The notes under the pieces were generated by a model. It had not been told where the DNA came from, searched no databases, and worked only from the letters and a program-made list of their open reading frames with translations. The position numbers and the translations under genes are program-made. DNA of 64,000 bases, taken from NCBI GenBank assembly GCA_945903645.1, contig CAMDOM010000002.1, positions 62,001-126,000 on the forward strand, written 5' to 3'. Each line of letters opens with the position of its first letter. Within the stretch, counting starts at the first letter, position 1. Below, piece after piece: positions 53,181 through 62,139 of the stretch. The DNA is from Chryseobacterium gleum (lineage in GTDB: Bacteria; Bacteroidota; Bacteroidia; UBA10329).

Positions 53181-53572
53181 TCTACTAACTCATATTTCTC
53201 CCTGCACGCCTCGAAACAAGGATAGTTGAGAATGAGATTTTCACCTTCCATCACGTAGGTTATCACGAAAGCACTGACTCCACAATTGTCAGGAGTGATT
53301 GCCATTTCAGCTGAAGAATAGGTTGCAGTCGAGCCTACTTCTGTGCTGGGATTCATTTGACATAAAAAACCATTAGACATTAGAGTTCCATCCGCAAAAA
53401 ACTCAATGGTTTTGTCGCTATCCACAGGTTCAAACTGGCCACTACCATCACCTGGGTCGGCCAATACTTCAATCAAATGCCAGCTATTTACAAGTTCGGG
53501 TGCTTCGTCTTCATCACAGCCATTTAGGGTTAATGCCAACACACCTAGTGAAAAGAGAAAACCCTGTTTCAT
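53177..53572 (-). CDS. Lipocalin-like small lipoprotein
   Basis: 131 residues, lipoprotein signal (LTLNGC, Cys19). The body starts LVNSWHLIEVLADPGDGSGQF and has IEFFADGTLMSNG and later strands, the pattern of the small lipocalin-like/META-type proteins (GxWxL.........F..DG) common in Bacteroidota. Four Cys in the mature part (FLCQM, PDNCG, YPCFEACREK) could form two disulfides. Function unknown. It lies 9 nt downstream of rimO and shares 4 nt at its end with the convergent ZIP gene. Confidence 0.65.
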   Translation of the reverse strand: MKQGFLFSLGVLALTLNGCDEDEAPELVNSWHLIEVLADPGDGSGQFEPVDSDKTIEFFADGTLMSNGFLCQMNPSTEVGSTATYSSAEMAITPDNCGVSAFVITYVMEGENLILNYPCFEACREKYELVD

Positions 53573-53581
53573 GGTTTAATT

Positions 53582-54898
53582 TTAAACGGGAACAACTTCA
53601 GCGTAAAGATCGAAATATTCGGCACCAGTGATGCGCACATCTGCAAAATCGCCAATGCGCAAGTAATTTCCTTCGGCTTTCACTAGCACTTCGTTGTCCA
53701 CTTCAGGCGAATCGAATTCTGTTCTTCCCACAAAAAACTCACCTTCTTTTCGGTCAATCAGCACCTTTAAAACTTGACCAATTCGGGCTTGATTTAACTC
53801 TTCCGAAATCTCCTGTTGCGCTTCCATAATGCGTTCGGCCCTGCGCGCTTTTTCCTTCTTGGGCACATTATCTTCCAACAAATAGGCATGGGTATTTTCT
53901 TCGTGCGAGTAGGTGAACACGCCCAAACGCTCGAATTTGGATTCCTTCACCCATTGCAACATGGTTTCAAAATCGGCTTTCGTTTCGCCCGGATAGCCCA
54001 CAATTAAAGATGTGCGAATGGCAATGCCCGGCACCTTTGTTTTGATTGTCTGCAGCAAACGGTCTGTTTTTTCTTTGGTGGTGCCTCTGCGCATGGATTT
54101 GAGCATGGTATCAGAAATGTGCTGCAACGGCATATCCAAGTACTTGCAAATTTTAGGTTCGCGGGCCATCACTTCCAAAACATCTTCTGGAAATCCTGCC
54201 GGAAATGCATAATGCAAGCGAATCCATTCAATGCCATCTACTTGGCAAAGGGCGGTGAGCAAATCGGCCAATCTTCGACTTCCGTAGATATCCAAACCAT
54301 AATAGGTAGAGTCTTGTGCAATAAGCATGAGCTCCTTGACGCCTTTTGCGGCCAGTTTCTTGGCATTTTCCACCAATTCTTCGATGGGAGTTGATACATG
54401 TTTACCGCGCATCAGCGGTATGGCGCAAAACGAACATGGCCTATCGCAGCCCTCCGATATTTTGAAATAAGCATAGTGCGATGGCGTGGTTAGCAACCGC
54501 TCGCCCACCAGCTCATGCTTGTAGTCGGCACCAAGTGCTTTGAGCAATCGTGGCAAATCGCGCGTGCCGAAATACTCATCTACATTGGGAATTTCCTTCT
54601 CCAAATCGGGTTTGTAACGTTCAGAAAGGCATCCTGTAACAAACACTTTCTCCACCAATCCATCCTTTTTGGCTTGCGCATAGCGTAAAATGGTGTCAAT
54701 GCTTTCTTGCTTGGCATTGTCAATAAATCCGCAGGTGTTTATCACCACGATATTGGCGTCATCGTTGGCCGCCTCATGTTCGGCATCCATATTATTGGCT
54801 TTCAGTTGGCCCATAAGCACTTCGCTGTCGTATATATTCTTGGAACAGCCAAGGGTGATTACGTTGATCTTATTCTGCTTTAGTGTTTTCGTTTTCAT
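53582..54898 (-). CDS. rimO: Ribosomal protein S12 methylthiotransferase RimO
   Basis: 438 residues from ATG 54898 (MKTKTLKQNKINVITLGCSKN). An in-frame TTG 12 nt upstream falls inside the -7 box. UPF0004 domain with LGCSKNIYDSE, CGFIDNAKQES and VTGCLSERY (three cluster Cys), then radical SAM CDRPCSFCAIPLMRGKH (CX3CX2C), and a C-terminal TRAM domain (IGQVLKVLIDRKEGEFFVGRTEFDSPEVDNEVLV). It adds methylthio to Asp89 of S12. Start MxxLGCxKN..DSE and the RGxH motif separate it from MiaB. Confidence 0.96.
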   Translation of the reverse strand: MKTKTLKQNKINVITLGCSKNIYDSEVLMGQLKANNMDAEHEAANDDANIVVINTCGFIDNAKQESIDTILRYAQAKKDGLVEKVFVTGCLSERYKPDLEKEIPNVDEYFGTRDLPRLLKALGADYKHELVGERLLTTPSHYAYFKISEGCDRPCSFCAIPLMRGKHVSTPIEELVENAKKLAAKGVKELMLIAQDSTYYGLDIYGSRRLADLLTALCQVDGIEWIRLHYAFPAGFPEDVLEVMAREPKICKYLDMPLQHISDTMLKSMRRGTTKEKTDRLLQTIKTKVPGIAIRTSLIVGYPGETKADFETMLQWVKESKFERLGVFTYSHEENTHAYLLEDNVPKKEKARRAERIMEAQQEISEELNQARIGQVLKVLIDRKEGEFFVGRTEFDSPEVDNEVLVKAEGNYLRIGDFADVRITGAEYFDLYAEVVPV

Positions 54899-54907
54899 AT
54901 CGGGCGG

Positions 54908-54915
54908 CAAAGATG
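54908..54915 (-). promoter_or_regulatory. Probable -7 box of rimO
   Basis: On the minus strand CATCTTTG (one mismatch to TAnnTTTG) ends 9 nt before the ATG at 54898; the TTTGCCGCC context recurs at rlmI. Confidence 0.4.
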
Positions 54916-55057
54916 GGGATATTCATTCGCTCAGTACCCTACAAAATGTGCTACCAACATCGATGCAAAAGGAAAATGACCTTAACACTTGATGCCCGAC
55001 ACACAACCGAATGCAAGCAGTTATAGTTTGTGACTTTTATCGAACTTGGTGCCTCGA

Positions 55058-56065
55058 ATGAAGCATATATTATTTTACGGTTCGGGAGCGGTTAACTTAT
55101 CGTTAATGGGGTGGATAAACCGCTCTGAATTGCGCATCACCGTTCTGGCTCGGCCCAACTCCGCTGCGCAACTACGGGAACATGGCGTTGAGGTGGAACT
55201 GGGAAAATTCATTACCAAAGTGCGCCCCGAAGTGGTTACAAGTCTGGATGAACTGGAGCGCCCTGACCTTGTGGTTATTGGGGTAAAGGCATACACGCTA
55301 GACACTGCTGCGGCCGATATTCGTGCCCATTATGGACGAGAAATTCCCGTGCTATCGGTGCTTAATGGGGTTCGTCATATTGACTTTCTAAGATCTAAGT
55401 TCACCAATGTGTTGTTTGCCACCATCTGTTTCAATGCCTATCGAAAATCGCCCCATCGGGCGGTGGCCATGTCGCGCGGCCCTATTATCCTCACCTATTC
55501 GCGCGCTGCAGAAAAGGAAGTGAGGCGCGAAGTATTTGCCCTCCTAAAAGGCCGCGTTGAAATACTGCAAAGCAAAGATGCCATGGATGTGGCCTGCAAC
55601 AAACTGATTGTGAACTTGAGCAACGCATTAATGACCATGGTGGCGTTTCACAACAACAGAGATTGCGAATTACCTGCGCTGCAACACATTATGTCGCGCA
55701 TGATGTGGGAAGGCGTAACGGTGATGCGGGCCCACGGCATTCACGAAACCAAAATTCCGGGCCTACCCACTTGGCGCATGATGCTATTAAGTCGCTATCT
55801 GCCTCAGTTTATCACCGTGCCAATTCTTAAGAAAAAATTGTCCCTGTCTGCCATCAACAGTATGGCGCAAGATGTGGAAGCAGGCCAAACCACCGAGATT
55901 GAAGAACTGAACGGACACTTCATTTCTATGGCTTCCAAGGTAAAAGTAACCATACCTTACAACAAAGCCGTCTATCGTATATTCAAAGAATGGTTGGCAG
56001 ATTCAACCGAGCCATTAACGCCTTCCGAATTACTAGACCGCATTAAGTCTGTTCCTAGGCGATAG
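55058..56065 (+). CDS. Ketopantoate reductase family protein (PanE/ApbA-like)
   Basis: 335 residues from ATG 55058 (MKHILFYGSGAVNLSLMGW). The glycine-rich loop reads GSGAVN rather than GxGxxG, a small deviation. DLVVIGVKAYTLDTAA, SVLNGVRHIDFL, the family Lys/Asn region CNKLIVNLSNALMTMV and a Glu-rich C-terminal helix SMAQDVEAGQTTEIEELNGHFI match the ApbA_C fold. It may reduce 2-ketopantoate (for CoA) with NADPH, but the degenerate loop makes another 2-keto acid possible. Its last 94 nt are antisense to the end of the convergent udk gene. Confidence 0.82.
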   Translation: MKHILFYGSGAVNLSLMGWINRSELRITVLARPNSAAQLREHGVEVELGKFITKVRPEVVTSLDELERPDLVVIGVKAYTLDTAAADIRAHYGREIPVLSVLNGVRHIDFLRSKFTNVLFATICFNAYRKSPHRAVAMSRGPIILTYSRAAEKEVRREVFALLKGRVEILQSKDAMDVACNKLIVNLSNALMTMVAFHNNRDCELPALQHIMSRMMWEGVTVMRAHGIHETKIPGLPTWRMMLLSRYLPQFITVPILKKKLSLSAINSMAQDVEAGQTTEIEELNGHFISMASKVKVTIPYNKAVYRIFKEWLADSTEPLTPSELLDRIKSVPRR

Positions 56066-56682
56066 CGCAAATGATCGCATAGCACCAGCAACCCTTTGTC
56101 GTAGGTAATGTTGTTGGTAATAATAACATGCGCCTCATCTCTGTAAGGCTTCAAAAATTTCTTGTACGATGGCAACACATGGTGGTCCCATTGATAGCGC
56201 ACAGTTTGCTCCGAGTATCCCCGCTCTTCGGCATCGCGTTGTATTCTGCGTTGCAGCTTAATTTCCTCCCGCACATCCAAATACACCCGCAAATCCAGCA
56301 AATCGCGAATTTCTTTGTAGTGAAACACAAACAAACCCTCCACCACTATGATGGGTGCGGGCTGCACAGTGATTACCTGCGGTTCTTTGCCGGGCGTGTT
56401 AAAGGTGTATTCTAGTTTTTGGATGGCCTCTCCGCGAATTAGCGCCTGCACATCGCGCTGAAACATAGCCTGATCTATAGAAGTGGGCAAATCGTAGTTC
56501 ACCTCGCCTTGACTATCGCGCTTTTGCTCCGCTTTGGGTTTGTAATAGTTGTCCTGCGACACCATGCAAATACTCCCTTTAGGCATCTCCTCTTCCATTT
56601 GCCGCAAAAACGAAGTTTTGCCCGAAGCGCTGCCGCCCGCTATACCTATCACGTATCTTCCTTGGGCAGCGTGCTTCATCAA
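55972..56682 (-). CDS. udk: Uridine kinase with C-terminal extension overlapping a convergent gene
   Basis: 236 residues. P-loop GIAGGSASGKTSFLRQM, YDLPTSIDQAMFQRDVQALIRGEAIQ, the nucleoside-binding VEGLFVFHYKEIRDLLDLRVYLDV, and R-rich DEAEERGYSEQTVRYQWDHHVLPSYKKFLKPYRDEAHVIITNN. It phosphorylates uridine and cytidine. Typical Udk is about 205-215 residues; here the last 30 (RSSNSEGVNGSVESANHSLNIR) form an extension that lies inside the ketopantoate-reductase gene on the other strand. It looks like an acquired tail after stop-codon loss. Confidence 0.93.
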   Translation of the reverse strand: MMKHAAQGRYVIGIAGGSASGKTSFLRQMEEEMPKGSICMVSQDNYYKPKAEQKRDSQGEVNYDLPTSIDQAMFQRDVQALIRGEAIQKLEYTFNTPGKEPQVITVQPAPIIVVEGLFVFHYKEIRDLLDLRVYLDVREEIKLQRRIQRDAEERGYSEQTVRYQWDHHVLPSYKKFLKPYRDEAHVIITNNITYDKGLLVLCDHLRYRLGTDLMRSSNSEGVNGSVESANHSLNIR

Positions 56683-56840
56683 TTTTTTGGCTGTTTATAG
56701 GTTTTGGCTTGTTGCGCCAAAAGTAAAACGGATACATTCGTTTATCCTATCAATAATTGCTTTGTTTCAGATTTAAAGAAGCTTAGGAAATTCCCAGTGA
56801 GTGCCCTACCTCCCCTTCCCCCCCTTTCCACTTTTTGCTG

Positions 56841-56848
56841 TAAGTTTG
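56841..56848 (+). promoter_or_regulatory. -7 box of pyrR
   Basis: TAAGTTTG matches TAnnTTTG and ends 10 nt before the ATG at 56859, giving a leader too short for a PyrR attenuator. Confidence 0.5.
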
Positions 56849-56858
56849 CCGCACTAGC

Positions 56859-57413
56859 ATGAGCATGGCACCACGCATTATACTGGACAGCACCCAACTG
56901 TCGCTATCGGTAGAACGGATTTGCTATCAGCTTATAGAAAACCACAACGATTTTAGTGCAAGTGTGCTTATTGGGTTGCAACCGCGCGGCATTTATTTGG
57001 CCCGCAGAATTCACGCCCGTCTTGTGGCCCTTACCGGCAATGCCAGCCTTGCCCTTGGCGAACTAGATGTGACCTTTAACCGCGATGACCATCGCAGCAG
57101 GTCCGAGCCTATTATTCCATCGCCCATGCGCATGGACTTCCTCATCGAAGGAAAAAAAGTTATCCTTATAGATGATGTGCTCTACACCGGCCGCACCATT
57201 CGCGCAGGTCTAGATGCCATGATGGCCTTTGGACGCCCTTCGCTGGTAGAACTAGTGGTGCTTATAGACCGCAGATTTAGCCGCCAACTGCCCATAGAAG
57301 CCAACTATGTTGGCAAGCGCATAGACACCATCGTTTCGGAGCGCGTAGAAGTGCGCATTTCTGAATATGGACAAGATGATTCGGTAAAACTTTATTCGTC
57401 TGAAATAGAATGA
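56859..57413 (+). CDS. pyrR: PyrR-type phosphoribosyltransferase
   Basis: 184 residues. PRPP-binding loop [21 protein letters not shown], start [35 protein letters not shown], and [12 protein letters not shown] with [26 protein letters not shown], all PyrR hallmarks. PyrR has uracil phosphoribosyltransferase activity, and in Firmicutes it attenuates pyr operons by binding RNA. The leader here is too short for an attenuator upstream of pyrR itself, so catalysis or regulation elsewhere is likelier. Its TGA overlaps pyrB (ATGA). Confidence 0.93.
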   Translation: MSMAPRIILDSTQLSLSVERICYQLIENHNDFSASVLIGLQPRGIYLARRIHARLVALTGNASLALGELDVTFNRDDHRSRSEPIIPSPMRMDFLIEGKKVILIDDVLYTGRTIRAGLDAMMAFGRPSLVELVVLIDRRFSRQLPIEANYVGKRIDTIVSERVEVRISEYGQDDSVKLYSSEIE

Positions 57414-58351
57414 GCGGACTTTCGGTCAAACATCTCCTTGGCATAAAACAGCTGACCACAGCCGATATTGAACTCATATTTAAAACGGCCGACAACTTTA
57501 AGGACGTCATCAACCGCCCTATAAAGAAAGTTCCGTCTCTGCGGGAAATTACTATTGCCAATCTGTTCTTCGAAAACTCTACCCGAACCAAACTATCGTT
57601 CGAATTGGCCGAGAAGCGCCTTTCGGCAGATGTAATCAACTTTTCGGCCTCTGGTTCTTCGGTCAAAAAAGGCGAAACTCTTGTGGACACCGTCAATAAT
57701 ATCCTTGCCATGAAAGTGGACATGGTGGTGATGCGTCACCCTGATGCTGGTGCAGGTCAATTTTTATCACGTCATATAGATGCAGTAATAGTAAATGCAG
57801 GCGATGGAGCACATGAACACCCTACTCAAGCGCTTTTAGATGCATTTTCTATTCGCGAAAAACTAGGAAGTGTCGCGGGCAAAAAAGTTGCTATTATCGG
57901 AGACATTCTCCACTCGCGCGTGGCGCTCTCCAACATTTTTGCGCTTCAAAAATTGGGGGCTGAAGTTAAAGTATGTGGTCCGGCCACGCTCATTCCCAAA
58001 CACATTCGCGCGTTGGGTGTAACAGTAGAACCCAATTTGAGAAAAGCATTAGAATGGTGCGATGTGGCCAATATGCTGCGTATTCAGCTAGAGCGGCAGG
58101 ATGTGCAGTATTTCCCATCCCTAAGAGAATATTCGCAGAACTATGGCCTCACTGGCAAAATGCTCCGCGAATTGGATAAAGAAATCGTGATTATGCACCC
58201 TGGGCCCATCAATAGAGGGGTAGAAATCACTTCTGATGTAGCCGATGGCAAAGATTCCATCATTCTAAATCAGGTAGAAAATGGAGTAGCCATTCGCATG
58301 GCAGTGTTGTATTTGTTGGCAGGTCAAATTATTCCCAGAGAGAATAGATAA
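57410..58351 (+). CDS. pyrB: Aspartate carbamoyltransferase catalytic subunit
   Basis: 313 residues. Carbamoyl-phosphate motif [64 protein letters not shown], and the aspartate-binding region [12 protein letters not shown] with the final [15 protein letters not shown]. It makes carbamoyl aspartate in pyrimidine synthesis. No pyrI regulatory subunit gene is next to it, so it may act as an unregulated trimer. Coupled to pyrR by a 4-nt overlap. Confidence 0.97.
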   Translation: MSGLSVKHLLGIKQLTTADIELIFKTADNFKDVINRPIKKVPSLREITIANLFFENSTRTKLSFELAEKRLSADVINFSASGSSVKKGETLVDTVNNILAMKVDMVVMRHPDAGAGQFLSRHIDAVIVNAGDGAHEHPTQALLDAFSIREKLGSVAGKKVAIIGDILHSRVALSNIFALQKLGAEVKVCGPATLIPKHIRALGVTVEPNLRKALEWCDVANMLRIQLERQDVQYFPSLREYSQNYGLTGKMLRELDKEIVIMHPGPINRGVEITSDVADGKDSIILNQVENGVAIRMAVLYLLAGQIIPRENR

Positions 58352-58417
58352 CCATTTTGGATAAAACTGTTTATAAGATTGAAAAATTTCTAATTTCGCC
58401 CCGACTATATTTAGCGC

Positions 58418-58792
58418 ATGAATTTCGAGATAGAAAAAAAAGAGGGTTACGCGGTAGTTCGAGTGATGCTCGAAAAATTGGATAGTCAGATTTCACCTGC
58501 CCTCAAATCTGAATTAGTTGTTTTAAACGCAGATGATTTCAAAAACATAATCATCGATTTAACGGACACACGCTATTGCGATAGCTCTGGTCTTAGCGCA
58601 ATTTTGGTAGCCAACAGGCTTTGCAAAAACTCAGGAGGCACCTTTGTGCTTTGTGGTTTGCAGCGCTCTGTGTCTAAACTTATATCCATTTCGCAGTTAG
58701 ACACAATCCTCAACATCACTCCAACCCTGCAAGAAGCAGTAGATTTTCTTGCTATGGAAGAAGTTGAGCGCGACCTTGATAATGACGAATAA
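58418..58792 (+). CDS. STAS domain protein (anti-anti-sigma factor-like)
   Basis: 124 residues, a lone STAS domain: FEIEKKEGYAVVRVMLEKLDSQISPALKSELVVLNADDFKNIIIDLTDTRYCDSSGLSAILVANRLCKNSGGTFVLCGLQRSVSKLISISQLDTILNITPTLQEAVDFL. The SSGLSA motif holds the phospho-acceptor serine. Family members switch anti-sigma kinases in partner-exchange modules, but no kinase is adjacent. The gene ends with an acidic tail (EEVERDLDNDE). The promoter for the next gene lies just beyond its end. Confidence 0.9.
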   Translation: MNFEIEKKEGYAVVRVMLEKLDSQISPALKSELVVLNADDFKNIIIDLTDTRYCDSSGLSAILVANRLCKNSGGTFVLCGLQRSVSKLISISQLDTILNITPTLQEAVDFLAMEEVERDLDNDE

Positions 58793-58799
58793 ATTTCTT

Positions 58800-58807
58800 T
58801 ACTTTTG
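58800..58807 (+). promoter_or_regulatory. -7 box of the secreted T9SS protein
   Basis: TACTTTTG matches TAnnTTTG. A CTTG about 22 bp upstream is a possible -33. The leader to ATG 58836 is about 23 nt, A-rich. Confidence 0.5.
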
Positions 58808-58835
58808 TACCGAACCTTTAACCAAAAACCAAATC

Positions 58836-59714
58836 ATGAAAAAAGTTCTACTTTCTCTTACCGCTGGCTTGTTATCAGTAACGATGGCATCAGCACAATG
58901 TGTTCCCAATGTTCAGTTTGCAGATTCAACCTTTGGTCTTTGGCCAGATAGCGTTCCATTCTTGAACGCTGGACCAATGGGCGGAGTCGCTTTCAGTTCA
59001 CAAATTGACCTCAAAACATTTGTTGACACAACAGTAACTGCTGTTGGCCAAAATGTTGTAATTTCTATTGATGCTTTTAAAATTTTAAGCGTGTCAGGTC
59101 AGCCAGCTGGATTTACTTGGTCTGCTGATGGTCCAACATGGAACGAGACAGATCAGACTTGGTACAACGCTGGAACTTCTCCAAACCTTACTCCAGTGCA
59201 AGGTTGCTTGTCAATTTTGGCTGACGCGGCTTCAACTGCTGCTGCAGCTCCTGCAACTGGTTTCACTGATTACCCATTGGTAGTTACTGTTGACGCCCGT
59301 ATTGCTGCTACAAGCATCGATCTTAGCTTTATCGGTATCGGACCTGGTGCCTTCTTGAGTGCAGTACCACCGGCTGTTGGTGGTGGTGCTTTTGTTATTG
59401 AAACCTATGTTCTTCGCGTTTATGCTGCAACTGGAGTAGCTGAAATGTTGAACACTTCACGTTTCGAGCTTGGTCAAAACTACCCAAACCCAGCTGCTGA
59501 TGAGTCTGTAATTAGCTTTACTACTCCTTCTGTTAGCAACGTTGAGTTCCGTGTTTACAACATGCTTGGAATGTTGGTTAAGTCGCAAGACATCCTTTCT
59601 GAGAAAGGTCTTAACCAATTAAAAGTTAACACTCGTGATTTTTCTGCAGGAATGTATGTTTACACTATGACTAACGGTGGAACTACTCTTACTAAAAAAA
59701 TGACTGTGAAATAA
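58836..59714 (+). CDS. Secreted protein with type A T9SS sorting domain
   Basis: 292 residues from ATG 58836 (signal peptide MKKVLLSLTAGLLSVTMASAQ). The mature region (about 22-205) is rich in Ala, Pro, Val and Thr with a beta-sandwich look (VVISIDAFKILSVSGQPAGFTWSADGPTWNETDQTW, VDARIAATSIDLSFIGIGPGAF). The last 75 residues are a type A CTD: FELGQNYPNPAADESVISFTTP, VEFRVYNMLGMLVKSQDI, GLNQLKVNTRDFSAGMYVYTMTNGGTTLTKKMTVK. The codon bias (GCT, GGT, CTT) and strong terminator suggest high expression. Function of the body is not recognised. Confidence 0.88.
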   Translation: MKKVLLSLTAGLLSVTMASAQCVPNVQFADSTFGLWPDSVPFLNAGPMGGVAFSSQIDLKTFVDTTVTAVGQNVVISIDAFKILSVSGQPAGFTWSADGPTWNETDQTWYNAGTSPNLTPVQGCLSILADAASTAAAAPATGFTDYPLVVTVDARIAATSIDLSFIGIGPGAFLSAVPPAVGGGAFVIETYVLRVYAATGVAEMLNTSRFELGQNYPNPAADESVISFTTPSVSNVEFRVYNMLGMLVKSQDILSEKGLNQLKVNTRDFSAGMYVYTMTNGGTTLTKKMTVK

Positions 59715-59733
59715 GCTTCGGCCAAACACATTG

Positions 59734-59769
59734 AAAGCCTCGAACCTTCTAAGGTTCGAGGCTTTTTTT
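59734..59769 (+). terminator. Intrinsic terminator of the secreted T9SS protein gene
   Basis: AAAGCCTCGAACCTT (59734-59748) pairs with AAGGTTCGAGGCTTT (59751-59765) around CT, then a T-run. One of the strongest terminators in the window. Confidence 0.95.
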
Positions 59770-59795
59770 TGTCTTCATTCCTCAAATTTCACGCA

Positions 59796-61982
59796 GTGGA
59801 AAAGAAAGTACTTCTTATTACGCCTCCATTTACGCAGCTAAATACACCCTACCCTGCGACCATGTATTTGAAAGGATATCTGAACACTCAAAGTGTTTCG
59901 TCCTTTCAAATGGATTTGGGAATTGAAGTGATCCTTCAATTATTCTCTTCGTCCACGATGACGTTGCTTTTTGAAAAAGCAGCATCAAAATGCACAGCAC
60001 TTTCAGAAAATTCAGTACGGATTCTATCCCTTAAGTCAGATTATATACGCACTATTGATGCAGTAATTGGCTTTCTACAGCATAAAAATCCTACCCTGGC
60101 CCATGCCATTTGTACTGGTAATTTACTTCCAGAAGCATCTCGTTTCACTCAATTGGAAGATTTAGAATGGGCATTTGGCACCATGGGCACGCAAGACAAA
60201 GCGAGCCATCTCGCCACATTGTACCTCGAAGACATTTCGGACTTCATTATTGAAGCTATTGATCCGCATTTCGGTTTTAGCCGCTATGCTGAACGATTGG
60301 CTATTTCGGCATCAACGTTTGACGAACTGCAAACAGCGCTTTTCGCGCCTGAAAGCATTGTGGATAGCTTGATGCTGGGCATTTTGGACGAACGCATAAA
60401 GCAAACAAACCCATCGTTCGTAGCGCTATCCGTGCCCTTTCCTGGAAACTTGTATGCTGCCTTGCGATGTGGAAAATGGATTAAACACAACTATCCAAGC
60501 GTCCGCATTGCCATGGGCGGTGGGTATCCGAATACTGAACTTCGCTCCCTTTCTGACCCTCGCGTATTTGATTATTTGGACTTCATCACGTTAGATGATG
60601 GTGAAACTCCGATAACGCATTTGCTCGAATACATAGATGGCCTCCGCCCAATTGAAAACTTGAAGCGAACTTTTGCGCGAATTGAAGGAAAAGTAACGTA
60701 TTGCAATGCCTCAAAGACTCCTGATGTTGCTCAGTTTAACGTTGGAACACCCGATTACTCAGACCTTAAGCTAAACGATTACTTATCGGTGATCGAAGTG
60801 GCCAATCCCATGCATCGCATGTGGAGCGATGGCCGCTGGAACAAACTCACCTTGGCGCATGGTTGCTATTGGGGAAAATGCACCTTTTGCGATATTTCTC
60901 TCGATTACATTCAACGCTACGAACCAAGTTCTGCCAAGCTAATTTGCGATAGAATTGAAACCATCATAGCGCAAACGGGAGAAAAAGGTTTTCATTTTGT
61001 AGATGAAGCCGCTCCTCCATCGCTAATGAAAGAGTTGGCGTTGGAAATTTTGCATCGAGGACTCATCATTGTTTGGTGGACCAATATCAGATTTGAAAAA
61101 AGCTTTACGCCTGACTTGTGCATCCTACTTCGCGAATCTGGATGTATCGCAGTTTCTGGTGGGCTAGAAGTAGCCTCAGATAGATTGCTTCAATTAATAG
61201 ATAAAGGCGTCACTGTAAATCAAGTTGCGGTGGTAGCAGACAATTTTACCAATGCTGGCATTATGACGCATGCCTACCTAATGTATGGATTCCCCACGCA
61301 AACAGCTCAAGAAACAATAGACTCGCTCGAAATTGTGCGGCAAATGTTTGAGGCTGGAGTTATCCAATCGGGCTTTTGGCATCAGTTTGCTATGACAGCT
61401 CATAGTCCAGTAGGAATTGACCCAAAATCATTTCAAACAGAGGTAGAAAACAATACCCTGGGAACTTTCGCAAACAATGAAATTGCATTTGTTGATACCA
61501 CTGGAACAAACCATCCTCGCTTTAGCAAAGGCCTTCGAACTTCACTATTCAACTTTATGCACGGAGTTGGATTTGAAATTCCATTAAGCGATTGGTTCAA
61601 TTTTCGGGTACCAAAAACTAAAATAGCGCCAAACCAAATCGAAGCTGCAATTACCAACTCACCAACATTAGAATTGAAGCCTTCATCTAAACTGGTGTGG
61701 ATTGGTGGTCAGGTTGAAATTCGAAAAATCTCAAATTCAAAATCTGACTTGGTTAACCTAGTTGCAATAAACAAGCAACAAGACATAACAATCACGCTAG
61801 AAGCAAAGCAAGCTGAATGGCTTCTTGCAACTCTAGATAAAATCTCAGCGCGACAGGGAAAAGCGAGTACCATTAGCTTAATTCAATCCGATTTCATGGA
61901 AAAAACTGGGTTATCGTTCGAACCATTCTTTCACCGCAATGAAGTAGAGTCACTTCGACAAAATGGTTTATTACTCATTTAA
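59796..61982 (+). CDS. B12-binding-domain radical SAM enzyme, unusual CX4CX2C cluster
   Basis: 728 residues from GTG 59796 (VEKKVLLITPPFTQLNTPYPATMYLKGYL), which gives the B12-binding-type N-terminus; a TTG nine codons earlier lies in the preceding terminator. The region VALSVPFPGNLYAALRCGKWIKHNYPSVRIAMGGGYPN fits the cobalamin-binding Rossmann fold. The cluster is AHGCYWGKCTFC, cysteines 357, 362 and 365 (CX4CX2C, not CX3CX2C), followed by DISLDYIQRYE. Later motifs are FHFVDEAAPPSLMKELA, WWTNIRFEKSFTPDLC and GGLEVASDRLL. Reaction unknown; such proteins often methylate or rearrange unactivated carbons. It is a lone gene. Confidence 0.85.
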   Translation: MEKKVLLITPPFTQLNTPYPATMYLKGYLNTQSVSSFQMDLGIEVILQLFSSSTMTLLFEKAASKCTALSENSVRILSLKSDYIRTIDAVIGFLQHKNPTLAHAICTGNLLPEASRFTQLEDLEWAFGTMGTQDKASHLATLYLEDISDFIIEAIDPHFGFSRYAERLAISASTFDELQTALFAPESIVDSLMLGILDERIKQTNPSFVALSVPFPGNLYAALRCGKWIKHNYPSVRIAMGGGYPNTELRSLSDPRVFDYLDFITLDDGETPITHLLEYIDGLRPIENLKRTFARIEGKVTYCNASKTPDVAQFNVGTPDYSDLKLNDYLSVIEVANPMHRMWSDGRWNKLTLAHGCYWGKCTFCDISLDYIQRYEPSSAKLICDRIETIIAQTGEKGFHFVDEAAPPSLMKELALEILHRGLIIVWWTNIRFEKSFTPDLCILLRESGCIAVSGGLEVASDRLLQLIDKGVTVNQVAVVADNFTNAGIMTHAYLMYGFPTQTAQETIDSLEIVRQMFEAGVIQSGFWHQFAMTAHSPVGIDPKSFQTEVENNTLGTFANNEIAFVDTTGTNHPRFSKGLRTSLFNFMHGVGFEIPLSDWFNFRVPKTKIAPNQIEAAITNSPTLELKPSSKLVWIGGQVEIRKISNSKSDLVNLVAINKQQDITITLEAKQAEWLLATLDKISARQGKASTISLIQSDFMEKTGLSFEPFFHRNEVESLRQNGLLLI

Positions 61983-62060
61983 AATGGAACTCTAGAATCT
62001 TCGCGAAACCAACTCGATTAATTTGAATCTTAGGAAACGAGGCTAGGTGTTAAAAAATAA

Positions 62061-62088
62061 AGCCGAAACACCCTAAAGTGCTCCGGCT
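62061..62088 (-). terminator. Terminator of the Crp/Fnr gene
   Basis: AGCCG (62061-62065) pairs with CGGCT (62084-62088), with CAC/GTG inside. On the minus strand TTTATTTTTT follows, beyond the crp-type stop at 62140. Confidence 0.75.
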
Positions 62089-62139
62089 AATCTGGAAATT
62101 TTTCCCTCTGTTGAGGGGGCATCACACATCCAACCCCTA

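Noticed and set aside
58418..58792. Partner-switching module with an anti-sigma kinase
   Set aside because: Only a lone STAS domain is present. Neighbours are pyrB and a T9SS protein.
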